In this document: one piece after another, positions 43,175 to 54,920 of the stretch
Layout of the letters: every line of letters starts with the position of its first letter
How positions within the stretch are numbered: position 1 is the stretch's first letter
Assembly (NCBI RefSeq): GCF_027579695.1
Contig: NC_083569.1
Coordinates: 75,192,149 to 75,256,148 of the forward strand
DNA: 64,000 nucleotides
Direction: 5' to 3'
Source of the DNA: Neoarius graeffei
Lineage: Eukaryota > Chordata > Actinopteri > Siluriformes > Ariidae
The notes under the pieces: model-generated
The model's input: the letters and a program-made list of their open reading frames with translations, nothing else
Databases searched by the model: none
Told to the model about the DNA's origin: nothing
Position numbers and translations under genes: made by a program

Positions 43175-43547
43175 GGGCGGCACGGTGGTGTAGTGGTTAG
43201 CGCTGTCGCCTCACAGCAAGAAGGTCCTGGGTTCGAGCCCCGGGGCCGGCGAGGGCCTTTCTGTGTGGAGTTTGCATGTTCTCCCCATGTCCATGTGGGT
43301 TTCCTCCGGGTGCTCCGGTTTCCCCCACAGTCCAAAGACATGCAGGTTAGGTTAACTGGTGACTCTAAATTGACCGTAGCTGTGAATGTGAGTGTGAATG
43401 GTTGTCTGTGTCTATGTGTCAGCCCTGTGATGACCTGGCGACTTGTCCAGGGTGTACCCCGCCTTTCGCCCGTAGTCAGCTGAGATAGGCTCCAGCTTGC
43501 CTGCGACCCTGTAGAAGGATAAAGCGGCTAGAGATAATGAGATGAGT
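43175..43547 (+). mobile_element. tRNA-derived SINE
   Basis: Full-length copy from GGGGCGGCACGGTGG to the GATAATGAGATGAG tail, with A-box and B-box (GGTTCGAGCCCC). It carries the longer GTGAATGTGAGTGTGAATGG version of the middle. It splits the transposon remnant. Confidence 0.88.
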
Positions 43548-43774
43548 GAATAAAATGTAGGCCTAGTATGTAACTTGTACTAACAGCATGTGTACATAAA
43601 CATTACTAGGCCTAGATCTTAAATGCCATTTGATGCAACAATGCACTGCGGTAGACATAAGCTACCTAATGTGACAAATATATCCATTAATCATTGCTGA
43701 AAGTACATAGAAAAGATAATAGTTTGTATCACATTTATTTTAGTAACTATGAAATTCAAGACAAGTTAACCTAC
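43548..43774. other. Intron-like interval upstream of the Tc1 catalytic half
   Basis: No feature except the GT donor at 43,774-43,773 (minus) of the THAP exon. AT-rich. Confidence 0.4.
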
Positions 43775-43985
43775 CTGTCACAAAGTGATCAGAACAAATC
43801 CGGATGCAGTCAAGTTGTTCTAAATTTGATCGGTTAATGGCAGCCAGCCACTGTCATCTCCTCCGCTCGCTTTTCTCCTGTGCTGCAATTCCCTGGTTAG
43901 TCACGACTTTAGGGAGTCTGTGGAAGCTTTTGCCACCCTTTTCCCCCCGGCTACTACAGCCAACAATGACACACGTATTCGGCAT
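43775..43985 (-). pseudogene. THAP zinc-finger first exon with one nonsense codon
   Basis: Minus strand: ATG at 43,985 then MPNTCVIVGCSSRGEK, KSFHRLPKVV, and after a TGA at 43,856-43,854 QWLAAINRSN, then RICSDHFVTG at a GT donor. All C2CH ligands are present (C5, C10, and Cys/His of ICSDH), as are Trp and Pro at expected places. It is a well-kept THAP domain interrupted by a single stop. The catalytic exons of the transposase are missing. Confidence 0.8.
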
Positions 43986-44084
43986 TGTCACCCCTTTTTG
44001 CTTCGCTGAACAACAACAATGCACTGACACAGCGAGCTTTGACTTCCAATATGGCTGCCACTGGGTTCGCGCTGACCTCGAAGC

Positions 44085-45290
44085 ACTCTTTTGGAAAAAT
44101 GTTTTGTGGATGGATGAGACCAAAATAGAACTTTTTGGTTTAAATGAGAAGCGTTATGTTTGGAGAAAGGAAAACACTTCATTCCAGCATAAGAACTTTA
44201 TCCCATCTGTGAAACATGGTGGTGGTAGAATCATGGTTTGGGCCTGTTTTGCTGCATCTGGGCCAGGACGGCTTGCCATCATTGATGGAACAATGAATTC
44301 AGAATTACACCAGCGAATTCTAAATGAAAATGCCAGGACATCTGTCCATGAAATGAATTTCAAGAGAAGGTGGGTCATGCAGTAAGACAACGACCCTAAG
44401 CACACAAGTCGTTCCACCAAAGAATCTCATCTCATCTCATTATCTCTAGCGGCTTTATCCTTCTACAGGGTCGCAGGCAAGCTGGAGCCTATCCCAGCTG
44501 ACTACGGGCGAAAGGCGGGGTACACCCTGGACAAGTCGCCAGGTCATCACAGGGCTGACACATAGACACAGACAACCATTCACACTCACATTCACACCTA
44601 CGGTCAATTTAGAGTCACCAGTTAACCTAACCTGCATGTCTTTGGACTGTGGGGGAAACCGGAGCACCCGGAGGAAACCCACGCGGACACGGGGAGAACA
44701 TGCAAACTCCACACAGAAAGGCCCTTGCCAGCCCCGGGGCTCGAACCGAGGACCTTCTTGCTGTGAGGCGACAGCGCTAACCACTACACCACCGTGCCGC
44801 CCCACCAAAGAATGGTTAAAGAATAATAAAGTTAATGTTTTGGAATGGCCAAGACAAAGTCCTGACCTTAATCCAATCAAAATGTTGTGAAAGGACCTGA
44901 AGCAAGCAGTTCATGTGAGGAAGCCCACCAACATCCCAGAGTTGAAGCTGTTCTGTGTGGAGGAATGGGCTAAAATTCCTCCAAGCCGGTGTGCAGGACT
45001 GATCAACAGTTACCAGAAACGTTTAGTTGCAGTTATTGCTGCACATGGGGCTCACATCAGATACTGAAGGCAAAAGTTCACATACTTTTGCCACTCACAG
45101 ATATGTAATATTGAATCATTTTCCTCAATAAATAAACGACCAAGTGTAATATTTTTGTCTCATTTATTTAACTGGGTTCTCTTTATCTACTTTTAGGACT
45201 TGTGTGAAAATCTGATGATGTTTTAACTCATATTTATGCAGAAATATAGAAAATACTAAAGGGTTCACAAACTTTCATGCACCACTGTAT
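44085..45290 (+). pseudogene. Tc1 transposase catalytic half (right arm), split by a SINE
   Basis: WKNVLWMDETKIELFG (first Asp), FIPSVKHGGGRIMVWACF, a stop at 44,382 where the left-arm fragment has Gln (CAG to TAG), then after the [30 protein letters not shown] (positions 44,814-44,885). The third catalytic residue region is present in degraded form. It ends at the transposon terminus near 45,290. The inverted partner is 12,357-13,107. Confidence 0.88.
44426..44801 (-). mobile_element. tRNA-derived SINE with 12-bp target duplication
   Basis: Reverse orientation. It is flanked by a perfect 12-bp duplication CCACCAAAGAAT (44,414-44,425 and 44,802-44,813), which demonstrates LINE-type retrotransposition into Tc1. 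The same site in the left-arm Tc1 is empty. Confidence 0.93.
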
Positions 45291-45784
45291 TTGATGTATT
45301 TATGTTCATGTAAATAGTCTCTGGGGGGGGGGGGGGACCTTTTTGTTCTCTTCATGTATATTTCAGTATCTGAATAAATAATTTTTTTGTTGTGACAACA
45401 TGTCCTGTTTATCCTTTTGTACAGGGGAAATGAGTTTTTACAGGTAGGGATGTCTGAAGTTAATGTGTACCATGGTAGTTGTTTGTGAGTCAGAGACGGA
45501 GCGGCCAACTAAGTTAACTCCATCCTCCGAGGCAGCGGTTGAAGTCTCAGGTGTCCTTTGACAACCAAAGATGAAGATACTGTTGCCATCACTCTCTGCT
45601 CTGCCATCCACAGACATCTGCCAATGACTCAGCTCTATCAGCCATCCAGGCTTTTACACTACTGCGTTCCAATTTTATTGATTTACTACACACACTCGGA
45701 GGAAGAAGAAGATCCCCACCGAGTTGATAGTTAAACTCACCAACATGCTCAAGTGAATGTGTAAGCCGGAATTCTCACATCTCA

Positions 45785-45848
<64 letters not shown>

Positions 45849-46534
45849 TTGAACAGTGGAGTTCCGAGCCCGCTACATTTAGGGGGGGAAAAGGATGATC
45901 AGTTTTGTACAAATGAAACAGGAATGGTCACATCTCTATCTATCTATTTATATCAATCTATCTATTTTGTTTTTATTATTGTCACCTGTGTGCCTTGATA
46001 TGTGTCGATTATTATCTCGATTTATACATCGATTTATTTAAAGCCTGTTAAGTTATACTGTTTGTATATTGCAATTTCACAATGACAAATTAAAACCAAA
46101 CAATAATCCGCGTGCATTAATATTCTTGTCCTCAGAAATGAAACTTTCGGTTTCTGTTCTGTTGGGACGAAACCATCACCAAGACCCACTTTATTTTATT
46201 TCACGTTATTTTGGACAGGAAATCCTTCACACACAAAACAGGACACAGACTAATAAACCCCAAAGGATGTCAAGGAGGAACGAGCTGCGCTTCATAATAC
46301 AGGATAGGAAAATCGATATGAATGAATAATAAACTAAATAAAATGGTTTAGTCCTTCAGGAACATCTTTATAAAGGGGAGTCCTGAAGGCAGGCGGTGAC
46401 TCTTTGAAGTGACTTCCAAAGGACCGAACAAAACTCCACCCACTTCCTCCAGACGAGTAAGTAGAGCCTCGCGCTTAAATATATGGCTTATCATTAAATA
46501 AATAAATAAATACATAAATAAATCTTAAGATTTT

Positions 46535-46584
<50 letters not shown>

Positions 46585-46731
46585 TTAATCTTCTCATGAT
46601 ATTTGTAAAACCGATAAGCTTTCTTTTTTTGAATTATTTATTTATTTTTGGGTAAGTGTCCTTTCCAGAAGGGGATCTCTTCATAGCACATATAGCCACA
46701 TGAGCAGGATTAGTATTGATCTATTTTCTCT

Positions 46732-46778
<47 letters not shown>

Positions 46779-46857
46779 CAGAGCTATGAGCCCACGACAT
46801 AAACTTTACATCTGATAAGAAGTATATCGACTTTAGTTTATGAATTAACAGTTCTCA
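45291..46857. other. Right-arm sequence, no gene; mirror of 10,990-12,356
   Basis: Same order as the left arm in reverse. It contains poly-G (45,326), (CA)n 45,785-45,847, (GATA)n 46,536-46,583 and (CT)n 46,733-46,773. The tract 46,620-46,800 recurs in direct orientation, in two pieces, at 48,850-48,885 and 50,773-57,175. 46,858-46,909 is a SINE 3' fragment (CTCTAGCCGCTTTATCC). Confidence 0.6.
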
Positions 46858-46928
46858 TGTCATCTCATTATCTCTAGCCGCTTTATCCTGTTCTACAGGG
46901 TCGCATGAATTAACAGCTTGATTCCATT

Positions 46929-46939
<11 letters not shown>

Positions 46940-46995
<56 letters not shown>
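46940..46995. repeat. (AT)n microsatellite
   Basis: Pure AT tract just before the mariner MITE; another is at 48,803-48,830. Confidence 0.9.
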
Positions 46996-47002
<7 letters not shown>

Positions 47003-47531
47003 TACCATTCAAAAGTTTGGGGTCACTTTGAAATGTCCTTATTTTTGAAAGAAAAGCACTGTTCTTTTCAATGAAGATCACTTTAAACTAATCAGAAATC
47101 CACTCTATACATTGCTAATGTGGTAAATGACTATTCTAGCTGCAAATGGCTGGTTTTTGGTGCAATATCTCCATAGGTGTATAGAGGCCCATTTCCAGCA
47201 ACTCTCACTCCAGTGTTCTAATGGTACAATGTGTTTGCTCATTGCCTCAGAAGGCTAATGGATGATTAGAAAACCCTTGTACAATCATGTTAGCACAGCT
47301 GAAAACAGTTTAGCTCTTTAGAGAAGCTTTAAAACTGACCTTCCTTTGAGCAGATTGAGTTTCTGGAGCATGACATTTGTGGGGTCGATTAAATGCTCAA
47401 AATGGCCAGAAAAATGTCTTGACTATATTTTCTATTCATTTTACAACTTATGGTGGTAAATAAAAGCGTGACTTTTCATGGAAAACACAAAATTGTCTGG
47501 GTGACCCCAAACTTTTGAACGGTAGTGTGTA
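46996..47531. mobile_element. Tc1/mariner-type MITE
   Basis: Inverted ends TACACACTACCATTCAAAAG and CTTTTGAACGGTAGTGTGTA extend over about 30 bp (TTTGGGGTCAC/GTGACCCCAAA). A TA target site is hidden in the AT repeat. About 536 bp, non-coding. The same repeat type is widespread in fish genomes. Confidence 0.8.
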
Positions 47532-48455
47532 TACATGTTATTTCACCTCCCTCACTGCCATCACCAGGAACTACCTGCAGGCCAGGACAATGATAACATT
47601 TTCACATAGCCTATGGAAATCCAAAGTTTACACATTATCATCACGCACAGAAATTGCAAAACTGCAAAACTAGTTTTAAAACCGCTAAGTTCCAACTGTT
47701 AACCATAGCGAGAGGCTGGGCTACGTGTGTGTGTGTAAAGTGTAAACCAGTGCATCCTGACTTTCTAACTATGCCTGTGTGTTGCGTGAGCGGCAGTCAG
47801 TCAACAACTCTTCGCAAAGTTTCCTTATGAAACAATATGCTCCTGAAATTATGGCAGGGAACGCCAGATTAAACATTAAAACTGCCTTCTGAGCACTGTA
47901 TCTACAGGCTACCACCAAAAGAAGGAGGCTACCAGAAAGGCATCTCTACTCCGTACGATTTTACTTTCACTACAACATTACTTTGAACAGACTATCAAAA
48001 AATTGCAAGGTGATATGATAAAGTAAGGCACAGGTTACTTACAGTCGTTTTTTTTTTTAAAAAACCGATGCAATCATTTTCTGCCTTTTGGCACCCTTCA
48101 TCGTGCCGTGTTGGGGTCCTGAACTAGGAGGAGCTGTCCCCGATATGCCTGTCAAACTTGTTGTGGGTAACCATAGCAACCAAGCTAGAGCTCGCAACCT
48201 GAGCAGTCTGCGCAGCTCAACCAACCGAATATCAGTCTTTGTTTTGTTTTATGTGAGATGTTGCAACTATGTATGCACTGCTGTGCACCTCAATAAACCA
48301 AATGGTAATTAGTCTTTTGATTTTTCCGTGAGGTTTGCCTTATGCAAAGAAAGACAGCATAGACGTTTTTTTCCTCCCTATAAGTGGGGGGGACCGAACG
48401 AGGTGAATTTAAATCTGGGTGGGACGAATCCCCCCCCCATCTGCGCCCGTGTCCG
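47532..48455. mobile_element. Partial hAT-like element related to 16,589-17,517
   Basis: The right 340 bp (48,115-48,455) are the complement of 16,589-16,925, including the GGGCGCAGAT terminus. 47,532-48,115 is different from the first copy and holds no frame I recognise. The other terminus is not clear. Confidence 0.5.
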
Positions 48456-48588
48456 TTATGTAACAAGGCAGGCTGACGGATCTGGAGGATCCATGTAGAG
48501 AAACATGATTTATGAAAAATATACTTCAGAATCAAAACAAAACTAATCCACAAAGTAACCCAAAGTCAATTTCAAGATTCTGGGCATA
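48450..48588 (+). repeat. Direct repeat of 57,236-57,376
   Basis: GTCCGTTATGTAACAAGGCAG to GATTCTGGGCATAG occurs in both places with few changes. It marks a tandem duplication inside the right arm. Confidence 0.85.
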
Positions 48589-49740
48589 GGAACGAGCTGC
48601 GCTTCATAATACTGGATAGGGAAATCGATATGAATGAATAATAAACTAAATAAAATGGTTTAGTCCTTCTGGAACATCTTTATAAAGGGGAGTCCTGAAG
48701 GCAGGCGGTTTGAAATGACTTCCAAAGGACCGAACAAAACTCCACCCACTTCCTCCAGACGAGTAAGTAGAGCCTCGCGCTTAAATATATGGTTTATTAT
48801 CAAATATATATATATATATATATATATATAATCTTCTCACGATATTTGTAAAACCGATAAGCTTTCTTTTTTTGAATTTTTTCTCTACCAGTGTATCGAT
48901 CAAATCAATAGCTGGATGTCACAAAATTTTCTTCAGCTGAACACAGATAAAACAGAAGTAATTCTATTTGGAAAAAAAGATGAAAGACTCAGGATTACCA
49001 CTATTCTTGACACAAAAGGGATTAAAACTAAAGAAATGGTTAAAAATCTTGGTGTTTTCACTGACAGCGAGCTAAACTTTGACAGTCACATGAAAGCAAT
49101 CACTAAAACGGCATTTTATCACCTAAAAAACATTTCCAAACTAAGAGGACTTATGTCAAAAAATGATCTGGAAAAACTAATACATGCCTTCATCTCTAGT
49201 AGGGTTGATAACTGTAATGGCCTTTTCACAGGCCTGCCAAAAAAGACCATCAAACGACTTCAGCTGGTTCAAAATGCAGCGGCTAGGGTTCTCACACGAA
49301 CAAAAAGAACAAAGCACATTACTCCAATTCTAAGGTCCCTTCACTGGCTTCCAGTAAGCTACAGAATTGACTTTAAAGTATTGCTGCTGGTATACAAATC
49401 TCTAAATGGTACAGGGCCCAATTACCTCTCTGATATGTTGCAGCGGCCTAACCCAATCAGATCTACCAGATCAAAACAGAAAAATTTACTATTAAAACCA
49501 GTTGTTAAAACAAAGTATGGTGAAGCAGCTTTTAGCTACTATGCAGTACAGCTATGGAACCAACTGCCAGAGGACATTAAAAATGCTCCTGCTGTTGGCA
49601 GTTTCAAATCTAGGTTAAAGACCAAGCTGTTTTCAGATGCTTTCTGTTAAATAATTAATATTGTCTTCTTTACATTTTTTATAATCTTTACTTTCTCTGC
49701 ATGTTTTAAATTTACTTTAATTTTAACTTTATTCTATTTT

Positions 49741-50113
49741 ATCTCATCTCATTATCTCTAGCCGCTTTATCCTTCTACAGGGTCGCAGGCAAGCTGGAGC
49801 CTATCCCAGCTGACTACGGGCGAAAGGCGGGGTACACCCTGGACAAGTCGCCAGGTCATCACAGGGCTGACACATAGACACAGACAACCATTCACACTCA
49901 AATTCACACCTACGGTCAATTTAGAGTCACCAGTTAACCTAACCTGCATGTCTTTGGACTGTGGGGGAAACCGGAGCACCCGGAGGAAACCCACGCGGAC
50001 ACGGGGAGAACATGCAAACTCCACACAGAAAGGCCCTCGCCGGCCCCGGGGCTCGAACCCAGGACCTTCTTGCTGTGAGGCGACAGCGCTAACCACTACA
50101 CCACCGTGCCGCC
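49741..50113 (-). mobile_element. tRNA-derived SINE, first of a pair
   Basis: Full length, reverse orientation, between TATTTTATCTC and CGCCTATTCTAT. It lies in the L2 3' UTR. Confidence 0.9.
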
Positions 50114-50119
50114 TATTCT

Positions 50120-50493
50120 ATCTCATCTCATCTCATTATCTCTAGCCGCTTTATCCTTCTACAGGGTCGCAGGCAAGCTGGAGCCCATCCCAGCCGACTA
50201 CGGGCGAAAGGCGGGGCACACCCTGGACAAGTCGCCAGGTCATCACAGGGCTGACACATAGACACAGACAACCATTCACACTCACACCTACGGTCAATTT
50301 AGAGTCACCAGTTAACCTAACCTGCATGTCTTTGGACTGTGGGGGAAACCGGAGCACCCGGAGGAAACCCACGCGGACACGGGGAGAACATGCAAACTCC
50401 ACACAGAAAGGCCCTCGCCGGCCCCGGGGCTCGAACCCAGGACCTTCTTGCTGTGAGGCGACAGCGCTAACCACTACACCACCGTGCCGCCCC
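50120..50493 (-). mobile_element. tRNA-derived SINE, second of a pair
   Basis: Nearly the same as the preceding copy, separated by only CTATTCTAT-type spacer. The flanking CCTATTCTAT is repeated three times (about 50,112, 50,496 and similar at 49,733), as expected from two insertions or one insertion followed by tandem duplication. Confidence 0.9.
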
Positions 50494-51219
50494 GCCTATT
50501 CTATTTTATTCTTTATTCTATTCTGCTGGTTTCTTTTTTTCTCCTCCTATTTGAACTTCTACTTCATTTTATTATTTTATTTCTACTATTGTTTAATTCT
50601 TATTATTTTCTTTTAATTCTTTTAATTAATTGTTTTAGAATAAAAATAAAATTATTTTATGTAATTTTATTTCTCTATTGTTTACTGTTTTTGTTTTTAC
50701 TTCTGTAAAGCACACTGAACTGCCATTGTGTATGAAATGTGCTATATAAATAAACTTGCCTTGCCTTGCCTTGAATTATTTATTTATTTTGGGTATGTGT
50801 CCTCAGGCCCGGCGCCGTGGGGGGGCAAAAGGGGGCGTCGCCCCCTCGTGGCTACAGCCCCGCCCCCTCAACGGAGACTCAGATCACTTAATTGTTTTCT
50901 TATGAAAATATAATGTATTATAGACGTATTAATAATTTGCATTTTCAAATACGAAATATTAAGTGGTTGCGCATTGCACAAAAATACATTTCACATAAAT
51001 CACTACTAAAACTGGCACTGTAGAACAAATCTGATTGGTTGTTATGATTCTTACGTTGGACATTGTTACTCTTTCATTGCTGACGCTGTACACGCAGGCA
51101 AAGGGTTTTGAGAGTGTTGGCGGTTAGCTCATAGTTTGCTGCTGACCGTGTGTTAGATGGCATCAAAATGGATATAAGAAAATGGATTGTGTCAAAACAA
51201 TATTAACCCTGTTTTAGAC

Positions 51220-51521
51220 TGTAGCGCGTATCGAGTGTGGGTGGAGCACAGAGGACGGCAGGACAACGTTTGGAGGCAGACAAGGCGATTTATTTTTACA
51301 ACTTTTCAGTTTAAGTAATCTCATCCATTCACACACACTCCTCTGGTCCCGGGTTGCGCTCCCTCTCCTCTCTCTCTGCCTCCTTAAATAGGGAGCGGTT
51401 ACTGGGAAAACACACACAAACACATATTAATTACAGTCAGGTGAAGCGATTCTGCCACTCACCTTCCCTGGCTCCACCCTCCTGTCACAGACCGGTGCTT
51501 GACCACGCCCCCGCTGCCACA
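51220..51521 (-). repeat. 3' LTR of the Gmr1-type element
   Basis: Read on minus: TGTGGCAGCG...GCTACA. It is preceded by GGTGGGGGTA, a candidate polypurine tract (51,531-51,522). Confidence 0.88.
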
Positions 51522-52346
51522 TACCCCCACCGCCCGACTCAGGCCGGGCGCCCATCCGGCCCGCAGCTGACTCCCCCCCCCCCCTTGACGGGAGAGGAAG
51601 TCCGCCATGACCATCTGCGCCCCCGGCCTGTGGACCACCTTGAAGTTGAAGGGTTGGAGTGCCAGATACCAACGGGTGATCCGCGCGTTGGCATCCTTCA
51701 TGCGGTGGAGCCACTGGAGGGGTGCGTGGTCCGAACAGAAGGTGAAAGAGCGCCCCAGCAGGTAGTAACGGAGGGCGAGGACCGCCCACTTGATCGCCAG
51801 GCACTCCTTCTCAATTGTGCTGTAGCGCCCCTCACGCACTGACAGCTTCCGGCTGATGTATAAGACTGGGCGGTCCTCCCCCTCCACCTGCTGGGACAAA
51901 ATGGCCCCCAGCCCTCTGTCCGATGCATCGGTCTGCAACAAAAAAGGGAGAGAGAAGTCAGGGGAGTGTAAAAGTGGCCCCCCACACAGTGCAGCCTTTA
52001 CCTCAGAGAAAGCCCGCTGGCACTGCTCCGTCCACTGGACCGGATCTGGCGCCCCCTTTTTAGTGAGGTCAGTCAGCGGCCTGGTGACGTCCGAATAATT
52101 AGGTATAAACCTACGATAATAGCCAGCCAGCCCCAGGAACTGTCTCACCCCCTTTTTGGTCTTGGGCCTCGGGCAGGCCGCAATCGCTGCTGTCTTATTA
52201 ATTTTGGGACGCACCTGCCCGTTGCCCAAGTGGAAGCCCAGATACCGTACTTCCACCCACCCAATCGCACACTTCTTCGGGTTGGCAGTGAGTCCCGCCT
52301 GCCTCAGCGACCTAAGGACGGCCCTCAGGTGTTGTAGGTGCCGCTG
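51459..52346 (-). pseudogene. Gmr1-type RNase H and RT tail
   Basis: The frame continues from RT after a TGA at 52,349-52,347 (YSND-stop-QRHL). VRYLGFHLG, GVRQFLGLAGYYRRF, LLQTDASDRGLGAIL (RNase H first Asp), LYISRKLS, CLAIKWAVLALRYYLLG (Glu region), FCSDHAPLQWL (Asp) and HRPGAQMVMADFLSRQ follow. All are standard for Ty3/Gypsy. The frame runs into the LTR. A Trp is usual at the place of the TGA. Confidence 0.88.
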
Positions 52347-53183
52347 TCAATCATTACTATAAATGATGATATCGTCTAGGTAAGCGGCCGCAAAGGTGGC
52401 GTGGGGCCGGAGGACCCGGTCCATCAGCCGCTGAAACGTAGCGGGCGCCCCAAACAGCCCAAACGGAAGTGTGACGAACTGGTGTAAGCCGAACAGTGTG
52501 GAAAAGGCCGTTTTTTCCCGGGATAATGGAGTCAAGGGGAACTGCCAATATCCCTTCGTCAAATCCAGTGTCGAGTAAAAGCGAGCCGTGCCTAGTCGAT
52601 CGAGCAGCTCATCAATACGAGGCATTGGGTACGCGTCGAATTTAGACACCGCGTTGACTTTTCTATAGTCCACACAGAACCGGACCGAGCCGTCGGCCTT
52701 GGGAACCAAGACCACCGGGCTGCTCCAGTCACTGTGGGACTCCTCGACGATGCCCATTTCGAGCATGGCCTGAAGTTCTTCCCGAACCACCTTTTTTTTG
52801 TGTTCGGGTAGTCTATAAGGGCAGCTACGCACTACCACCCCTGGGGGCGTCTCTATGTGGTGTTCTATGAGGTTAGTGCGACCGGGCAGGGGCGAGAACA
52901 CATCCGAAAACTCGGCCTGCAACTGGGCAACCTCCGTGAGTTGGGTCGGGGAGAGGTGGTCTCCACAGGGGACCGGAGAGGTACGTGATGCCAATGACCC
53001 TTTTTGGACCTCCGGCCCCAGCTCCGCCTTCTCCAGAACTACCGACACCAATGCCATGGGGACCTCCTCATTCCAGAGTTTCAGCAGATTGAGGTGGTAG
53101 ATCTGTAGTGCCCCCTCCCTGTCCGTTCGCCTAACCTCATAGTCGACGTCCCCAACTCGCCGTGTGACCTCAAAGGGTCCTTG
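52347..53183 (-). pseudogene. Gmr1-type reverse transcriptase
   Basis: In one frame after the integrase: GVVVRSCPYRLPEHKK, GIVEESHSDWSSPVVLVPK, VRFCVDYRKVNAVS, FYSTLDLTKGYWQFPL (first Asp), FVTLPFGLFGAPATFQRLMD, and the active site YLDDIIIYS (52,360-52,386). It is intact between the flanking TGA codons at 53,186-53,184 and 52,349-52,347. Located downstream of integrase, the reverse of normal Gypsy order. Confidence 0.9.
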
Positions 53184-54260
53184 TCACCTGGCGATTAATT
53201 TGGAGCTCGACGTGGGCAACAGGACGAGTACCTTATCTCCCGGAGTGAACTCTCTAAGGCGCGTGCCCTTGTTGTACAGGCGGGCTTGCCATTCCTGGGC
53301 CTGCCGCAAATTCTCCTGAGTTAGGTGGGTGAGCGTGTGGAGTTTTGCGCGCAGATCCATAACGTACTGAATTTCGTTTTTGCTCGGTGAAGGTCCCTCC
53401 TCCCAATTTTCCCGCAGTACATCTAAGATGCCGTGTGGCTTACGCCCATATAATAATTCAAACGGGGAGAACCCTGTGGAGGCTTGGGGGACCTCTCGCA
53501 CTGCAAACAACAAGGGTTCGAGCCACTTATCCCAGTTACGTGCGTCCTCACTTCCGAATTTTTTGATAATATTCTTGAGGGTGCGATTGAACCGTTCAAC
53601 TAAACCGTCCGTCTGTGGGTGATAAACGCTGGTGCGGATCGGCTTAATACCCAGTAGCCCATACAGTTCGCTCAGTGTTCGTGACATAAATGAGGTGCCT
53701 TGGTCAGTCAGAATCTCTTTCGGGATTCCAACCCGGGAGATGACGTGGAAGAGGGCCTCCGCAATACTGCATGCTGAGATATTGCGAAGAGGCACCGCTT
53801 CCGGGTATCACGTTTCATAGTCCACCAGAACCAATATAAAGCGGTACCCTCGTGTTGACCGATCTAATGGCCCGACGAGATCCATCCCAATTCTTTCGAA
53901 CGGGGTCTCGATTAATGGTAGGGGGCGCAAGGGCGCTTTCGGAATGGCCGCTGGATTTACTAACTGGCATTCGCGGCACGCCGTACACCACTTACGGACG
54001 TCGCCGCGAATCCCCGGCCAATAGAATCGGGCCATTATCCGGGCGAGTGTCTTATCCTGCCCGAGGTGTCCAGCCATGGGATTAAAGTGAGCCGCCTGAA
54101 ATACCAATTCCCGGCGGCTCTTTGGAATTAACAATTGGGTGACTCGCTCTTTCGTTTGAGTGTCCTGCGTCACTCGGTATAACCTATCCTTCAAAATGGA
54201 AAAATAGGGGATGGACGGGGTGGCGCCCGGCTGGAGCGTCTGACCATCGATTACTCTCAC
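53184..54260 (-). pseudogene. Gmr1-type integrase
   Basis: Zinc domain AAHFNPMAGHLGQDKT and CTACRECQ (H..H..C..C); core with GMDLVGPL (Asp), LTDQGTSFMS (Asp), VYHPQTDGLVERFNRTLK (Glu); then ASTGFSPFELLYGRKP. A TGA at 53,810-53,808 splits the core (VDYET-stop-YPEA), where the family has Arg; another ends the C-terminal domain at 53,186. The catalytic triad residues themselves are kept. Confidence 0.9.
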
Positions 54261-54365
54261 TTGGTCAAACGCGTGTCGCAGAGTCTCGTCTCACGATTGT
54301 TCCAGTGGGAAATCCGCGAGGGATTCCCCAATAGAAAGAGGAGGGGCCGGTGGCTTCTCACTCTG

Positions 54366-54920
54366 TCACGGAGATGACGTAGATGGCTCTGCGACCGCAG
54401 CTCCAGCCAAAGCGACACCGGGACCTTCCCCTGTTAACCGGCAGGACCCACTCTTTACCAGGCGTGCCATTAAACCCCGAAATCCCGGCCAATCAGTCCC
54501 CAAGATCAAAGAGTGGGTAAGGCGAGGATTAACCGCCGCCTTCACTATCGATTTTTCCCCTCTGAAATGTATGTGGACCGACACCAACGGGTAGCTGTGA
54601 ATATCCCCGTGCACACACAACACCTTCACCCCTTGTGCTCCCCCCAATGCCTCGTCTTGCACCAGGCTTTGGCGGATCGAGGTCTGATTGCAACCTGAAT
54701 CCACCAACGCCTGATATGTAGCCCCTTGTACACTTACCGGTATGCGATATGCTCCGGCCCGATCGAGGGCAGCCTCTGGCGCGTCGGGGATCCGCACCAC
54801 CTCCCCCACTTCCATCGCTGCACACTGTTGCTGCAGGTGGCCCGGTTCCCCGCAGCGCCAGCAAACCGGCCCGGGCCTTCCCTCTGCAGCTGTGTTCTGG
54901 GGCTCACTCACCTGAGGGGG
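54366..54920 (-). pseudogene. Gmr1-type nucleocapsid zinc knuckle and protease
   Basis: CWRCGEPGHLQQQC (CCHC knuckle) precedes YQALVDSGCNQTSI, the protease active site DSG, and HSLILGTDWPG, the protease second motif. It ends at TGA 54,368-54,366; a further TGA lies in the same frame at 54,293-54,291 before integrase begins. It is in frame with integrase and RT, but one frameshift separates it from the capsid frame upstream (somewhere about 54,910-55,070, in repetitive GC-rich sequence). Confidence 0.85.

Larger units (their letters stand above)
42096..44084. mobile_element. Transposon remnant(s) inserted in Tc1, carrying YqaJ-associated and THAP exons
   Basis: The uninterrupted Tc1 reads GGCTATTGGAAAAATG (see 13,880-13,890 in reverse). 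Here AGAGATTTTGCAGTCACG...GAAGCACTCTT separates GGCTAT from TTGGAAAAATG. CCATCTTGTCGGTCAA at 42,138 recurs inverted at about 43,062-43,078, and AGAGTGCTCCGAG at 43,129 recurs inverted at the far end as AGAGTGCTTCGAG. I read either two abutting elements (42,096-43,128 and 43,129-44,084) or one internally deleted element. A THAP protein plus a YqaJ-type protein in one transposon is a combination reported for ISL2EU-type elements. A SINE is nested at 43,175-43,547. Confidence 0.5.
48886..50772 (+). mobile_element. L2-type LINE, 5' truncated
   Basis: 48,886-49,650 is an open frame of the RT C-terminal region: NFLQLNTDKTEVILFG, VDNCNGLFTGLPKK, LVQNAAARVLTRTKR, LRSLHWLPVSYRIDFKVLLL, AFSYYAVQLWNQLPEDI. 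These are characteristic of the thumb and tail of L2-clade reverse transcriptases. The 3' UTR contains two SINEs. The end is GTGCTATATAAATAAA(CTTGC)n, the typical LINE 3' tail with its short tandem repeat. It is inserted in the TTTTTTTGAATT site seen empty at 46,630. The start is at a truncation, not an ATG. Confidence 0.88.
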
